Assembly: GCA_938038825.1 (NCBI GenBank)
Contig: CALHST010000111.1
Span: 1 to 6,775 of the forward strand
DNA length: 6,775 nucleotides
Source of the DNA: an uncultured Paracoccaceae bacterium
Lineage (GTDB): Bacteria; Pseudomonadota; Alphaproteobacteria; Rhodobacterales; Rhodobacteraceae
Direction: 5' to 3'
The translations under genes were made by a program, and so were the position numbers. Of this stretch, positions 1 to 5,513 are shown piece after piece. Each line of letters opens with the position of its first letter. Within the stretch, counting starts at the first letter, position 1. A model generated the notes under the pieces. It worked only from the letters and a program-made list of their open reading frames with translations, searched no databases and was not told the origin of the DNA.

Positions 1-966
1 GCGCACATTAAAGCGCCCGGCGGCTGACGTGCCGACAAACACTGTGTGGCCTTCAAGCTTTTGCTGCAGCGCTGGGTCCAAGGCCCCGGATGCCAAGACG
101 TCTTTGGCGGACACATACATGTCGTCTTCGCGTGGGCGGAACCGAACCCAAATGCCACCGTCTGCCCGCGTCGGAATGGTGATTTTGTCGCCCCCGACTT
201 GTAGGGTGCGGATTGTGCCTGGTGATCCAGAGTCCCCTTTTAATGAAATCGACGCTCTGTCCAAACCAATCCGCAACGCCTCGACAGCCAGACTTGGGAC
301 TGCCCGCCCGTCGGAGCGCCAAGCCAATGGGACTGTGCGAACCACAGCGGCGCGCGACTCGGCATTCACGGCAAGACTGCCCACGCCAGCAGCAACACCT
401 TCGAATGTCGGCAAAACAGAGGTTGTCGGGCCCAAAAGGGGCAAAGCATCCACGAGCCCGGTGCCAAATTCAGTGATCTCTACTGATTTGGCGGGCGCAC
501 TGTCACCGTCACCCGCGCGTTGGGCGACCCCGAGTATGACTGGCATGACCGTGAGAGAGTCGGCAAAATCCGTGTCAAAATTCATGGTGCGAAATTGTGC
601 CCGGACCGTTTCCGGCAAGTGTACTGCACCAAAGGTGCCCCGTTCTACAAATGTGGATGGGGAATATTGATCTGGCTCTGACAGAATCAAATCCAACGCC
701 ACAACTTTGGCCCCATAGGCATCAAGCCGATACACCAGATCCGCCAAAATATCGCGGGGCCACGGCCACTGCCCGACGGCTTCCAACGACGCATCATCAA
801 TATCGACAATCCGCACGCCAACCGGTTCATAGGACCGGGGCGCGATCCGCTGTAGGCCATCAAAATAAGCCAGCCGCAAAGATTGAACCGGCACAGGATC
901 CCAGAGCCGGACCGCCATCAACGCCAGCAAAACAAAAAACCCAAGGATCAAAGGCACACGGCCCAT
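1..966 (-). CDS. CHASE2-domain membrane sensor protein, N-terminal part (3' end beyond left edge)
   Basis: The reading frame starts at an ATG at 966-964 and stays open to base 1, giving 322 codons with no stop. An in-frame TGA at 984-982 and a purine-rich AGAAAGG just upstream of the ATG fix the start. Residues about 5-21 are a hydrophobic anchor helix. From about residue 30 the protein matches a CHASE2 extracytoplasmic sensor domain: VRIVDIDDASLEAVG at about 51-65, then QWPWPR at 66-71, a GAKVVALDLILSE strand at 85-97, and near the edge HTVFVGTSAAG, which resembles the end of CHASE2. In this family CHASE2 is normally followed by three membrane helices and a cytoplasmic output domain, most often a class III adenylate/guanylate cyclase, sometimes a histidine or Ser/Thr kinase. 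That part is outside the window, so the output is unknown. It is transcribed divergently from the solute-binding protein gene to its right. Confidence 0.88.
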   Translation of the reverse strand, partial: MGRVPLILGFFVLLALMAVRLWDPVPVQSLRLAYFDGLQRIAPRSYEPVGVRIVDIDDASLEAVGQWPWPRDILADLVYRLDAYGAKVVALDLILSEPDQYSPSTFVERGTFGAVHLPETVRAQFRTMNFDTDFADSLTVMPVILGVAQRAGDGDSAPAKSVEITEFGTGLVDALPLLGPTTSVLPTFEGVAAGVGSLAVNAESRAAVVRTVPLAWRSDGRAVPSLAVEALRIGLDRASISLKGDSGSPGTIRTLQVGGDKITIPTRADGGIWVRFRPREDDMYVSAKDVLASGALDPALQQKLEGHTVFVGTSAAGRFNVR

Positions 967-1037
967 TATACTGGCCTTTCTTCAATTCAATCACGGCATC
1001 CCTACACTGCGTAGCGCGCCTGTGTTCACAAACAATA

Positions 1038-1046
1038 ATCATACCA
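1038..1046 (-). promoter_or_regulatory. Candidate extended -10 promoter element for the CHASE2 gene
   Basis: On the minus strand this reads TGGTATGAT, matching an extended -10 (TGnTATnAT) and lying about 70 bases upstream of the CHASE2 start codon. No good -35 box is seen 17 bases further upstream, so the call rests on the -10 alone. Confidence 0.3.
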
Positions 1047-1102
1047 AGAACACGGTGGCGACACACGTGACGACTGCACGGAACAATATCCGCCCAAAAA
1101 TT

Positions 1103-1112
1103 GCACATGTGC
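1103..1112. repeat. Perfect 10-base palindrome, possible operator
   Basis: GCACATGTGC is identical to its reverse complement. It lies in the divergent intergenic region, upstream of both genes and next to CACGTG at 1064-1069. It could be a dimeric regulator site for either gene, but a palindrome this short can also occur by chance. Confidence 0.3.
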
Positions 1113-1365
1113 CGACAAATCATGGCGTTCATTCAATTGGAACGCAATCATCTCAACAACCACGCACCTGCTAATATCCGCAAGGCGTAGGTCTAATTGC
1201 CTAGGAAACGGGCCAAACCGCAAGTCAGGCAAACCCTACCTTTCGTGAAATTCCCGCGATGGAGGAAAAAGGCGCTGTCCGCCGCTCGCAAGACGCGAAT
1301 TCTGCTTGCCAACCTGCGCGTGATCCCGAACACTAAGACCATAATCACAAAACCGGGAGACTTGA

Positions 1366-2946
1366 ATGACACGTCGTTTGACGCTTTTAACGTCCGCTTT
1401 GGCGCTGGCTGTGGCTTTGCCCGCTGGGGCCGAAACATTGAATTGGGCCCGTGCCGGCGATGCATTGACATTGGATCCGCACGCCCAAAACGAAGGCCCC
1501 ACATCAGCTTTGGCGCACCAAATCATGGAACCGCTGGTCATGCGCGACATGACAGGTGCCATGGTACCGGCCCTTGCCACAGAATGGGGGCCCTCTGAGG
1601 CGGATCCAAATGTTTGGGTCTTCCAATTACGCCAAGGCGTGACTTTCCACGATGGGGCCAGCTTTGATTCCGAGGATGTAAAATTCTCGCTTGAACGGGC
1701 CATGACGGAAGACAGCGACTATAAAGAGCTGTTGGCCTCGGTCGTCGAAGTCCGCGCGCCAGATGCGCATACGATCGAAATCGTCACCGATGGGCCAAAC
1801 CCGATTATGCCCAACAACCTGACCAACATGTTCATGATGGACAAAAGCTGGGCCGAGGCGAACAATGCGGTCAAAGTGCAGGACTATGAGGGCGGTGAAG
1901 ATACATTTGCTGCCAAAAACGCAAATGGCACTGGCCCCTACAAATTGGTGTCCCGCGAACCCGACGTGAAAACTGTCCTAACCGCCAATGATGCCTATTG
2001 GGGCAAAGATGAATTCCCCATGGAGGTCACAGACATTGTCTTCACCCCCATTCAGAACCCTGCGACGCGCGTGGCGGCTTTGCTGTCGGGCGAGGTGGAC
2101 TTTATCCAAGATGTGCCCGTGCAGGATTTGGAACGCGTGGGCAGCTCTGACGGGTTGGACGTGCGCACGGCCCCACAAAACCGGGTGATCTTCTTTGGTC
2201 TGAACTCTGGGGATGCGGATCTGAAGAACGACAGCGTCGATGGTGCCAATCCATTGGCCGATGTGCGCGTGCGCAAAGCCATGTCCATGGCGATCAATCG
2301 TGATGCGATCCAACAAGTGGTAATGCGCGGCCAATCTGCGCCTGCTGGCATGATCTCACCACCGTTTGTGAACGGCTGGGACAAAACCATGGATGCCTCT
2401 TCCACCACCAATCTGGACAAAGCCAAGGACCTGATGGCCGAAGCGGGTTATGGCGATGGTTTCTCGATCCAGCTGGATTGCCCCAATGATCGTTACATCA
2501 ACGACGAAGCGATCTGTCAGGCCTCTGTTGGGATGCTCAGCCAAATTGGCATCAAGGTAAACTTGGACGCCAAACCCAAAGCCCAGCACTTCCCGCTAAT
2601 CTCGAACCTTGAAACCGATTTCTATATGTTGGGCTGGGGTGTTCCGACGTACGATTCAGAATACATCTTCAACTTCTTGGTTCATGGCCGTTCGGACAAA
2701 TACGGCAGCTGGAATGGCACACGCTTTGACAGCCCAGAGCTGAACGAAAAGATCGTCAGCCTTGCGTCGGAAACCGATCTTCCAGCCCGCGACAAGAAAA
2801 TCGCGGACATCTGGGGCGTGGTTCAGGACGAACAGCTGTATATCCCCATTCACCACCAAGTGCTGAACTGGGGCATGAAATCCAACCTCGATACTATCGT
2901 GGCACCGGATGACACAGCCAAGTTCAAATACTTCAAAGTGAAGTAA
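1366..2946 (+). CDS. ABC transporter periplasmic solute-binding protein, family 5 (SBP1)
   Basis: A complete 526-residue protein, the usual length for SBP_bac_5 (peptide/nickel/opine-type) binding proteins, which capture a ligand in the periplasm and deliver it to an ABC importer. The ATG follows a GGGAG ribosome binding site at 1355-1359. Residues 1-22 form a Sec signal peptide (RR, hydrophobic core, cleavage after AGA). DPHAQNEG is at about 37-44, and the family signature stretch WVFQLRQGVTFHDGASF at 84-100. TPIQNPATRVAALLSGEVDF lies mid-protein, CPNDRY at 372-377, and LGWG ahead of the C-terminal domain. The only cysteines, C372 and C384, probably form a disulfide. The aspartate-bearing GD motif that anchors peptide N-termini in DppA-like proteins is not present after LGW, so the substrate need not be a peptide. 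No permease or ATPase gene adjoins it, and the gene to its right has another function. It is a paralogue of the binding protein at 5514. Confidence 0.93.
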   Translation: MTRRLTLLTSALALAVALPAGAETLNWARAGDALTLDPHAQNEGPTSALAHQIMEPLVMRDMTGAMVPALATEWGPSEADPNVWVFQLRQGVTFHDGASFDSEDVKFSLERAMTEDSDYKELLASVVEVRAPDAHTIEIVTDGPNPIMPNNLTNMFMMDKSWAEANNAVKVQDYEGGEDTFAAKNANGTGPYKLVSREPDVKTVLTANDAYWGKDEFPMEVTDIVFTPIQNPATRVAALLSGEVDFIQDVPVQDLERVGSSDGLDVRTAPQNRVIFFGLNSGDADLKNDSVDGANPLADVRVRKAMSMAINRDAIQQVVMRGQSAPAGMISPPFVNGWDKTMDASSTTNLDKAKDLMAEAGYGDGFSIQLDCPNDRYINDEAICQASVGMLSQIGIKVNLDAKPKAQHFPLISNLETDFYMLGWGVPTYDSEYIFNFLVHGRSDKYGSWNGTRFDSPELNEKIVSLASETDLPARDKKIADIWGVVQDEQLYIPIHHQVLNWGMKSNLDTIVAPDDTAKFKYFKVK

Positions 2947-2954
2947 ACACAGCA

Positions 2955-2987
2955 GCCCCCGGCGCGCGAAACCGTCGCGCCGGGGGC
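2955..2987 (+). terminator. GC-rich hairpin after SBP1, probable terminator
   Basis: GCCCCCGGCGCG at 2955-2966 pairs perfectly with CGCGCCGGGGGC at 2976-2987: a 12-base-pair stem with a 9-base loop, starting 8 bases after the SBP1 stop codon. Only CCTT follows and there is no T-run, so it may work poorly as an intrinsic terminator or instead protect the 3' end of the mRNA. It separates SBP1 from the regulator gene downstream. Confidence 0.6.
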
Positions 2988-2989
2988 CT

Positions 2990-3017
2990 TGAACGTTCAC
3001 CACCAAATACGCGTTCA
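2990..3017. promoter_or_regulatory. Palindrome and direct repeat upstream of the AraC-family gene, candidate operator
   Basis: TGAACGTTCA at 2990-2999 is a perfect 10-base palindrome. Its right half, CGTTCA (2994-2999), recurs as a direct repeat at 3012-3017, 18 bases later. The pair sits 34-61 bases ahead of the regulator's ATG. AraC-family proteins often bind direct repeats near their own promoters, so an autoregulatory site is plausible but unproven. No good promoter hexamer pair is visible here. Confidence 0.3.
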
Positions 3018-3050
3018 GCGCGTTTCCAAAAAACGGGACGTGTTTCCGGC

Positions 3051-3791
3051 ATGTACGACCCCAAAGGAAATACCCGCGAAAAAACGGCCAAAGACGTGCA
3101 ATTTGTCGAAGCGCAGCCCCCTGACCACCTGCGCGCCATTGTGCATCGGTATCTTGAGTTAAAAACCGATCCGTCCCTGTCCAACGATTACCGCTTTCAC
3201 GCGCTGCCCGATGCCTGCACATATGTGGTGATGGATCAGCAGAACCCGCGCATCGCGGGGGTGACCAAACTTAAAGCCTCGTCCGAAGAACTGAACCTTG
3301 GCACACAGTTTCACTATGTGAACATCCGGTTTTTGCCCGGCGTTTGGCAGAACGACCAAGCGCCTGTGTCTTATGGAATGGTTGACGCCCCCTATGATGG
3401 CCCTTTGCCACTGGCGGAGGTGAACCAAAAACTGGCTGGCTTGGAATTTTCCGAACAGCACCCCATCCTCACAACACTTGTGGAAACGCTGATGGATCGG
3501 GGTCTGCTGGTCGCCAACCCAATCACCGAACGTATTTTTCAAAATGTTGACGACATTATATCCGTTGCGGACATGGCCGAGGTTTCGAACATCTCTGCGC
3601 GCCAGTTACAACGCGTCCTCAAACGCACAACCGGGTTCGCGCCCCACGACTTCCTAAAGGTCCTGCGCCTTCAGCAAACCCTGAATGGCCAACCATCTTT
3701 GTCTTATGCGGATCAATCCCATTTCATCCACTCCTTTCGCAAGGCAACAGGATACACGCCGGGAAAATTCTCAAAAAAATTCGATGTCTGA
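3051..3791 (+). CDS. AraC-family transcriptional regulator with a shortened second HTH
   Basis: A 246-residue protein. The N-terminal ~160 residues contain short recognisable blocks (PPDHLRAIVHRYLEL, FHALPDACTYVV, FHYVNIRFLPG) and look like the variable sensor domain found in one AraC subgroup. The C-terminal DNA-binding part starts near residue 161: first helix-turn-helix ISVADMAEVSNISARQLQRVLKRTTG (about 170-195), then GFAPHDF, and the conserved YADQSHFIHSFRKATGYTPGKF at 219-240. From F201 to Y219 there are only 18 residues, against 27 in the equivalent stretch of MarA, so the first helix of the second HTH seems missing, although the frame is clean. No in-frame ATG or GTG lies between the hairpin and this ATG, but the only Shine-Dalgarno-like match is GGGA about 12 bases upstream, so initiation may be weak. 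It probably regulates itself and/or the VOC gene 69 bases downstream. The effector is unknown. Confidence 0.85.
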   Translation: MYDPKGNTREKTAKDVQFVEAQPPDHLRAIVHRYLELKTDPSLSNDYRFHALPDACTYVVMDQQNPRIAGVTKLKASSEELNLGTQFHYVNIRFLPGVWQNDQAPVSYGMVDAPYDGPLPLAEVNQKLAGLEFSEQHPILTTLVETLMDRGLLVANPITERIFQNVDDIISVADMAEVSNISARQLQRVLKRTTGFAPHDFLKVLRLQQTLNGQPSLSYADQSHFIHSFRKATGYTPGKFSKKFDV

Positions 3792-3850
3792 AATCTACAA
3801 TACGGGACCAGGTCAGCGCGGTAATCAAAGACATGAACACCACCAAAACA

Positions 3851-3854
3851 GGAG
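3851..3854 (+). promoter_or_regulatory. Ribosome binding site that fixes the VOC gene start
   Basis: GGAG directly abuts an ATG at 3855, which is too close to initiate from, but it lies 6 bases before the ATG at 3861. The second ATG is therefore the likely start, shortening the protein by two residues. Confidence 0.75.
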
Positions 3855-3860
3855 ATGACC

Positions 3861-4241
3861 ATGTCTATGATGAACGCAGTTGGATGGTTTGACATCTATG
3901 TAAATGACTTGGACCGCGCAGCAGACTTTTACGGAACTGTCTTGGGGCGCCCGATGGAACCCATGGGGGATCCAACTGGGGAAACTCAGATGATGAGCTT
4001 CCCGGGTGATATGGGGGCCTATGGCGCGGCAGGCGCGTTGACCAAAGCACCCCATGCGAAACCCGGAATTGGCGGAACTACCGTGTATTTTTCCGTCGAA
4101 GATTGCGCAGAACAAGAAGCCCGCGTTGCCGCAGCGGGAGGCATTGTGATCCGCCCCAAATTCTCGATTGGGGAATTCGGATGGGTTTGCTTGTGCCAAG
4201 ATACCGAAGGGAATTTGTTCGGTCTGAATTCCATGAAATAG
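3861..4241 (+). CDS. VOC-family (glyoxalase/bleomycin-resistance fold) protein
   Basis: A 126-residue single-domain protein, with the size and repeat layout of the vicinal oxygen chelate fold: two beta-alpha-beta-beta-beta modules, usually paired across a dimer. The first module is GWFDIYVNDLDRAADFYGTVLG (residues 8-29) followed by MMSFPGDMGAYG (44-55). The second is TTVYFSVEDCAEQEARVAAAGG (73-94) followed by SIGEFGWVCLCQDTEGNLFGLNS (102-124). At the positions where glyoxalase I has metal ligands it has D11, E41, Y76 and E116 by eye, so the two-His pattern is absent and lyase activity should not be assumed. VOC proteins include lyases, dioxygenases, epimerases and drug-binding proteins, and the substrate here cannot be told. 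It follows the AraC-family gene by 69 bases with no terminator between, so co-transcription and control by that regulator are likely. It is cytoplasmic, with no signal peptide. Confidence 0.88.
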   Translation: MSMMNAVGWFDIYVNDLDRAADFYGTVLGRPMEPMGDPTGETQMMSFPGDMGAYGAAGALTKAPHAKPGIGGTTVYFSVEDCAEQEARVAAAGGIVIRPKFSIGEFGWVCLCQDTEGNLFGLNSMK

Positions 4242-4292
4242 GGGCAATACCCTTCTTCAAAACAGACAAATAGTTTCCCGTATTTAATTGCG

Positions 4293-4322
4293 TTTGGCGT
4301 TCCGATTGGATGGAACGCCAAA
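4293..4322. terminator. Perfect hairpin downstream of the VOC gene
   Basis: TTTGGCGTTCC (4293-4303) and GGAACGCCAAA (4312-4322) form an 11-base-pair stem around an 8-base loop, starting 52 bases after the VOC stop codon. No T-run follows in either direction, so it is either a weak terminator or a 3'-end stabilising structure for the AraC-VOC transcript. Confidence 0.45.
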
Positions 4323-4354
4323 GGGCAAAAATTTCAATCCTAAGCAGCCGTCTC

Positions 4355-4410
4355 GAAATCAAATACGGGTGATTCTCAAGGCGGCAACACCCTGTATTTG
4401 TTGATATTTC
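4355..4410. repeat. Imperfect inverted repeat / stem-loop
   Basis: CAAATACGGGTG (4360-4371) pairs with CACCCTGTATTTG (4388-4400): 12 base pairs with one bulged T and a 16-base loop. Five further pairs (GAAAT 4355-4359 with ATTTC 4406-4410) extend it across a small internal bulge. A third copy of the core, CCCGTATTT, occurs at 4277-4285. Confidence 0.5.
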
Positions 4411-4426
4411 AAGCGTTGCAATTTCG

Positions 4427-4435
4427 TGGTAGAAT
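4427..4435 (+). promoter_or_regulatory. Candidate extended -10 for the VPLPA-CTERM gene
   Basis: TGGTAGAAT matches an extended -10 element. The hexamer 17 bases upstream, TTTCAA at 4407-4412, is a poor -35. If used, the leader would be about 160 bases and would contain the palindromes at 4483-4498 and 4513-4529. Confidence 0.28.
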
Positions 4436-4512
4436 CAACTTTTTGTTCAAAAATCACACGAAAAATTCACCAAAAAAAAATCGAAATACTCGTATCTCGG
4501 GAATCTCAGTTC

Positions 4513-4529
4513 TCTTTCCAATGGAAAGA
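4513..4529. repeat. Palindrome upstream of the VPLPA-CTERM gene, possible operator
   Basis: TCTTTCC (4513-4519) and GGAAAGA (4523-4529) are perfect 7-base inverted arms around AAT. Immediately to the right, TGCCA occurs twice, at 4531-4535 and 4542-4546, which is 11 bases apart or about one helical turn. The arrangement fits a regulator site but no known regulator is recognised. Confidence 0.35.
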
Positions 4530-4601
4530 ATGCCACAATTATGCCATATTGCATGGACTGAACGACTATTTTTTTGAACACAATGTTAATGAGGAAACAC
4601 A

Positions 4602-5300
4602 ATGACTAGGACGCATATTTTTGCTGCCGTTGCGGGAACACTATTTGCCACAGGCGCAGCCGCCGTTCCGATATCAATCTCTTTTGAAACTGACACACCC
4701 GGTTTCATCGATTTTGACACAGGCAATACCGGCGGTGGGGCGTTAAGCCCGACGTCGCCGCTTCCAGCAGGATTGCCTGGGTTTACGATTGACGCAGACA
4801 CCTTTGATGTGGCTGGCAACCCACCGGGCCCCGGCTTCAACATTGACGTAAATGGCGAAATCAACATCTCGTTGCTGCAAGGCGTTGAAGGTTTAGGCAT
4901 CAACAACAACAATCCCGACACGAACAACGACATTGATGGCTTTGGATCGAACGATATTTTGATTTTTTCCTTCGATCAGGAAGTGACTCTGACGCAGATC
5001 CTGTTTGAGAACTTCGCTCCGGGTGACGGGTTTGTCTTTGCGCAACCGGGCGTATCTCCTAACGCAGATCGGTTCTCGATCAACCCTTTGGGATTTCCTG
5101 ACACGGACGGGGATGAAGGGGTCTTTGATCTCAACTTCACAGGTTCGGTGTTCGGCATCGGCGCAATTTTCGGCGGGGATGACTTTTTGCTGTCTGGTCT
5201 GACTTTTGATGTTGCTCCGGTTCCGCTTCCTGCTGCGGGTTGGATGCTGCTGGCTGGGGTTGGTGGCTTGGCTGCGATGCGTCGCAAGCGTCGCACTTAA
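4602..5300 (+). CDS. Exported VPLPA-CTERM sorting-domain protein of unknown function
   Basis: A 232-residue protein with a good GAGGAA ribosome binding site at 4591-4596. Residues 1-21 are a Sec signal peptide (cleavage after AAA). The C-terminus, from residue 207, has the three-part tail of exosortase substrates: the VPLPA motif, a hydrophobic segment (WMLLAGVGGLAAM), and the basic cluster RRKRR ending in T. This is the VPLPA-CTERM signal, recognised in roseobacters by a dedicated exosortase and thought to direct processing and anchoring or release at the cell surface. The body is acidic and rich in Asp, Asn, Gly and Phe, with segments such as NNNNPDTNNDIDGFGSND and DTDGDEGVFDLN that could bind calcium. 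It has no cysteine in the mature chain and no catalytic domain I recognise. The fold looks beta-rich, perhaps an extracellular matrix or carbohydrate-associated protein, but this is inference. No exosortase gene is in the window. Confidence 0.88.
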   Translation: MTRTHIFAAVAGTLFATGAAAVPISISFETDTPGFIDFDTGNTGGGALSPTSPLPAGLPGFTIDADTFDVAGNPPGPGFNIDVNGEINISLLQGVEGLGINNNNPDTNNDIDGFGSNDILIFSFDQEVTLTQILFENFAPGDGFVFAQPGVSPNADRFSINPLGFPDTDGDEGVFDLNFTGSVFGIGAIFGGDDFLLSGLTFDVAPVPLPAAGWMLLAGVGGLAAMRRKRRT

Positions 5301-5324
5301 TCCGCGACACCAAACGTTTTAATC

Positions 5325-5355
5325 AGGCGGCTCTGCCAAGGGTCGCCTTTTTTTT
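5325..5355 (+). terminator. Rho-independent terminator of the VPLPA-CTERM gene
   Basis: AGGCGGCTCT (5325-5334) pairs with AGGGTCGCCT (5339-5348) through ten pairs, two of them G-T wobbles, around a GCCA tetraloop. It runs into a tract of eight T residues at 5348-5355. It lies 25 bases after the stop codon and isolates this gene from SBP2. Confidence 0.9.
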
Positions 5356-5432
5356 GCACCTCAAGACGGCGTCCTGATGCAGTCAGACCGTTTGCCTTGT
5401 GCAGGTCATCTTAATAATCTGCCCCATTCCCA

Positions 5433-5460
5433 TTGATGCCCGAATAACTTGTGCTAGCCT
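5433..5460 (+). promoter_or_regulatory. Candidate sigma-70-type promoter for SBP2
   Basis: TTGATG (5433-5438) is followed after 16 bases by TAGCCT (5455-5460), with TGC just before the -10 giving an extended -10. An alternative pair is TTGCCT (5392-5397) with TAATCT (5415-5420) at 17-base spacing. Both lie after the preceding terminator, so SBP2 should have its own promoter. Confidence 0.4.
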
Positions 5461-5513
5461 GACTGTCATACCATCCGTGTGCGTCCGCACTCTGTTTCAG
5501 GGAGACATCATTC

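Larger units (their letters stand above)
967..1365. other. Divergent intergenic region between the CHASE2 and SBP1 genes
   Basis: About 400 bases with no credible gene. Short open frames here (for example one from a TTG at 1197 that runs into SBP1) have no ribosome binding site and no recognisable protein. The left part holds the candidate minus-strand -10 and three small palindromes: TGTGTTCACA at 1021-1030, CACGTG at 1064-1069, and a perfect 10-base GCACATGTGC at 1103-1112. Any SBP1 promoter must lie in the right part, but I see no convincing -35/-10 pair; TAATAT at 1172-1177 is a lone -10-like hexamer. If it were used, SBP1 would have a leader of about 190 bases. Confidence 0.6.
4242..4601. 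other. AT-rich, repeat-rich intergenic region ahead of the VPLPA-CTERM gene
   Basis: About 360 bases without a credible gene. It is clearly AT-richer than the flanking genes: in 4441-4500 only 18 of 60 bases are G or C. It contains the VOC-side hairpin (4293-4322), an imperfect stem-loop (4355-4410), a GTATTT-type motif repeated in both orientations, a run of nine A residues near 4472, a palindrome at 4513-4529 and a run of seven T residues near 4569. Short minus-strand open frames at 4019-4362 are antisense to the VOC gene and look spurious. The length and structure suggest the regulatory leader of the downstream gene, possibly with a small RNA, but nothing specific is recognised. Confidence 0.55.

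Noticed and set aside
29..670. Long plus-strand open frame rich in Ser, Thr, Pro and Arg
   Set aside because: It is antisense to the CHASE2 coding sequence, whose minus-strand translation shows strong family motifs. The plus-strand product has no recognisable domain and no ribosome binding site.
597..1070. Plus-strand open frame of 157 codons
   Set aside because: Mostly antisense to the CHASE2 gene; His/Pro/Gln-rich low-complexity translation with no motif.
860..1132. Minus-strand open frame overlapping the CHASE2 start
   Set aside because: It lies in a different frame from the CHASE2 gene and overlaps its first 35 codons. The in-frame stop and ribosome binding site at 966 support the CHASE2 start instead.
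1197..1598. Plus-strand open frame from a TTG, overlapping SBP1
   Set aside because: Rare start codon, no Shine-Dalgarno sequence, basic low-complexity translation, and most of it is out of frame within SBP1.
1236..1703. Minus-strand open frame of 155 codons
   Set aside because: Antisense to the SBP1 signal peptide and N-terminal domain; no motifs.
2955..3017. Attachment site or mobile-element end
   Set aside because: The inverted repeat is a simple hairpin next to a stop codon. No transposase, integrase, terminal repeat or target-site duplication is visible.
2656..3222. Minus-strand open frame of 188 codons spanning the SBP1 end and the AraC start
   Set aside because: It is antisense to two well-supported genes and crosses the terminator hairpin; the translation has no family resemblance.
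4019..4362. Overlapping minus-strand open frames opposite the VOC gene
   Set aside because: Antisense to a gene with clear VOC motifs; no ribosome binding sites and no recognisable product.
4531..4552. Sigma-54-like -24/-12 element
   Set aside because: On the minus strand TGGCATAATTGTGGCAT has GG and GC at the right spacing, but the -12 half is TGGCA rather than TTGCA and it points away from the VPLPA-CTERM gene. The plus strand lacks a GG at the correct distance.
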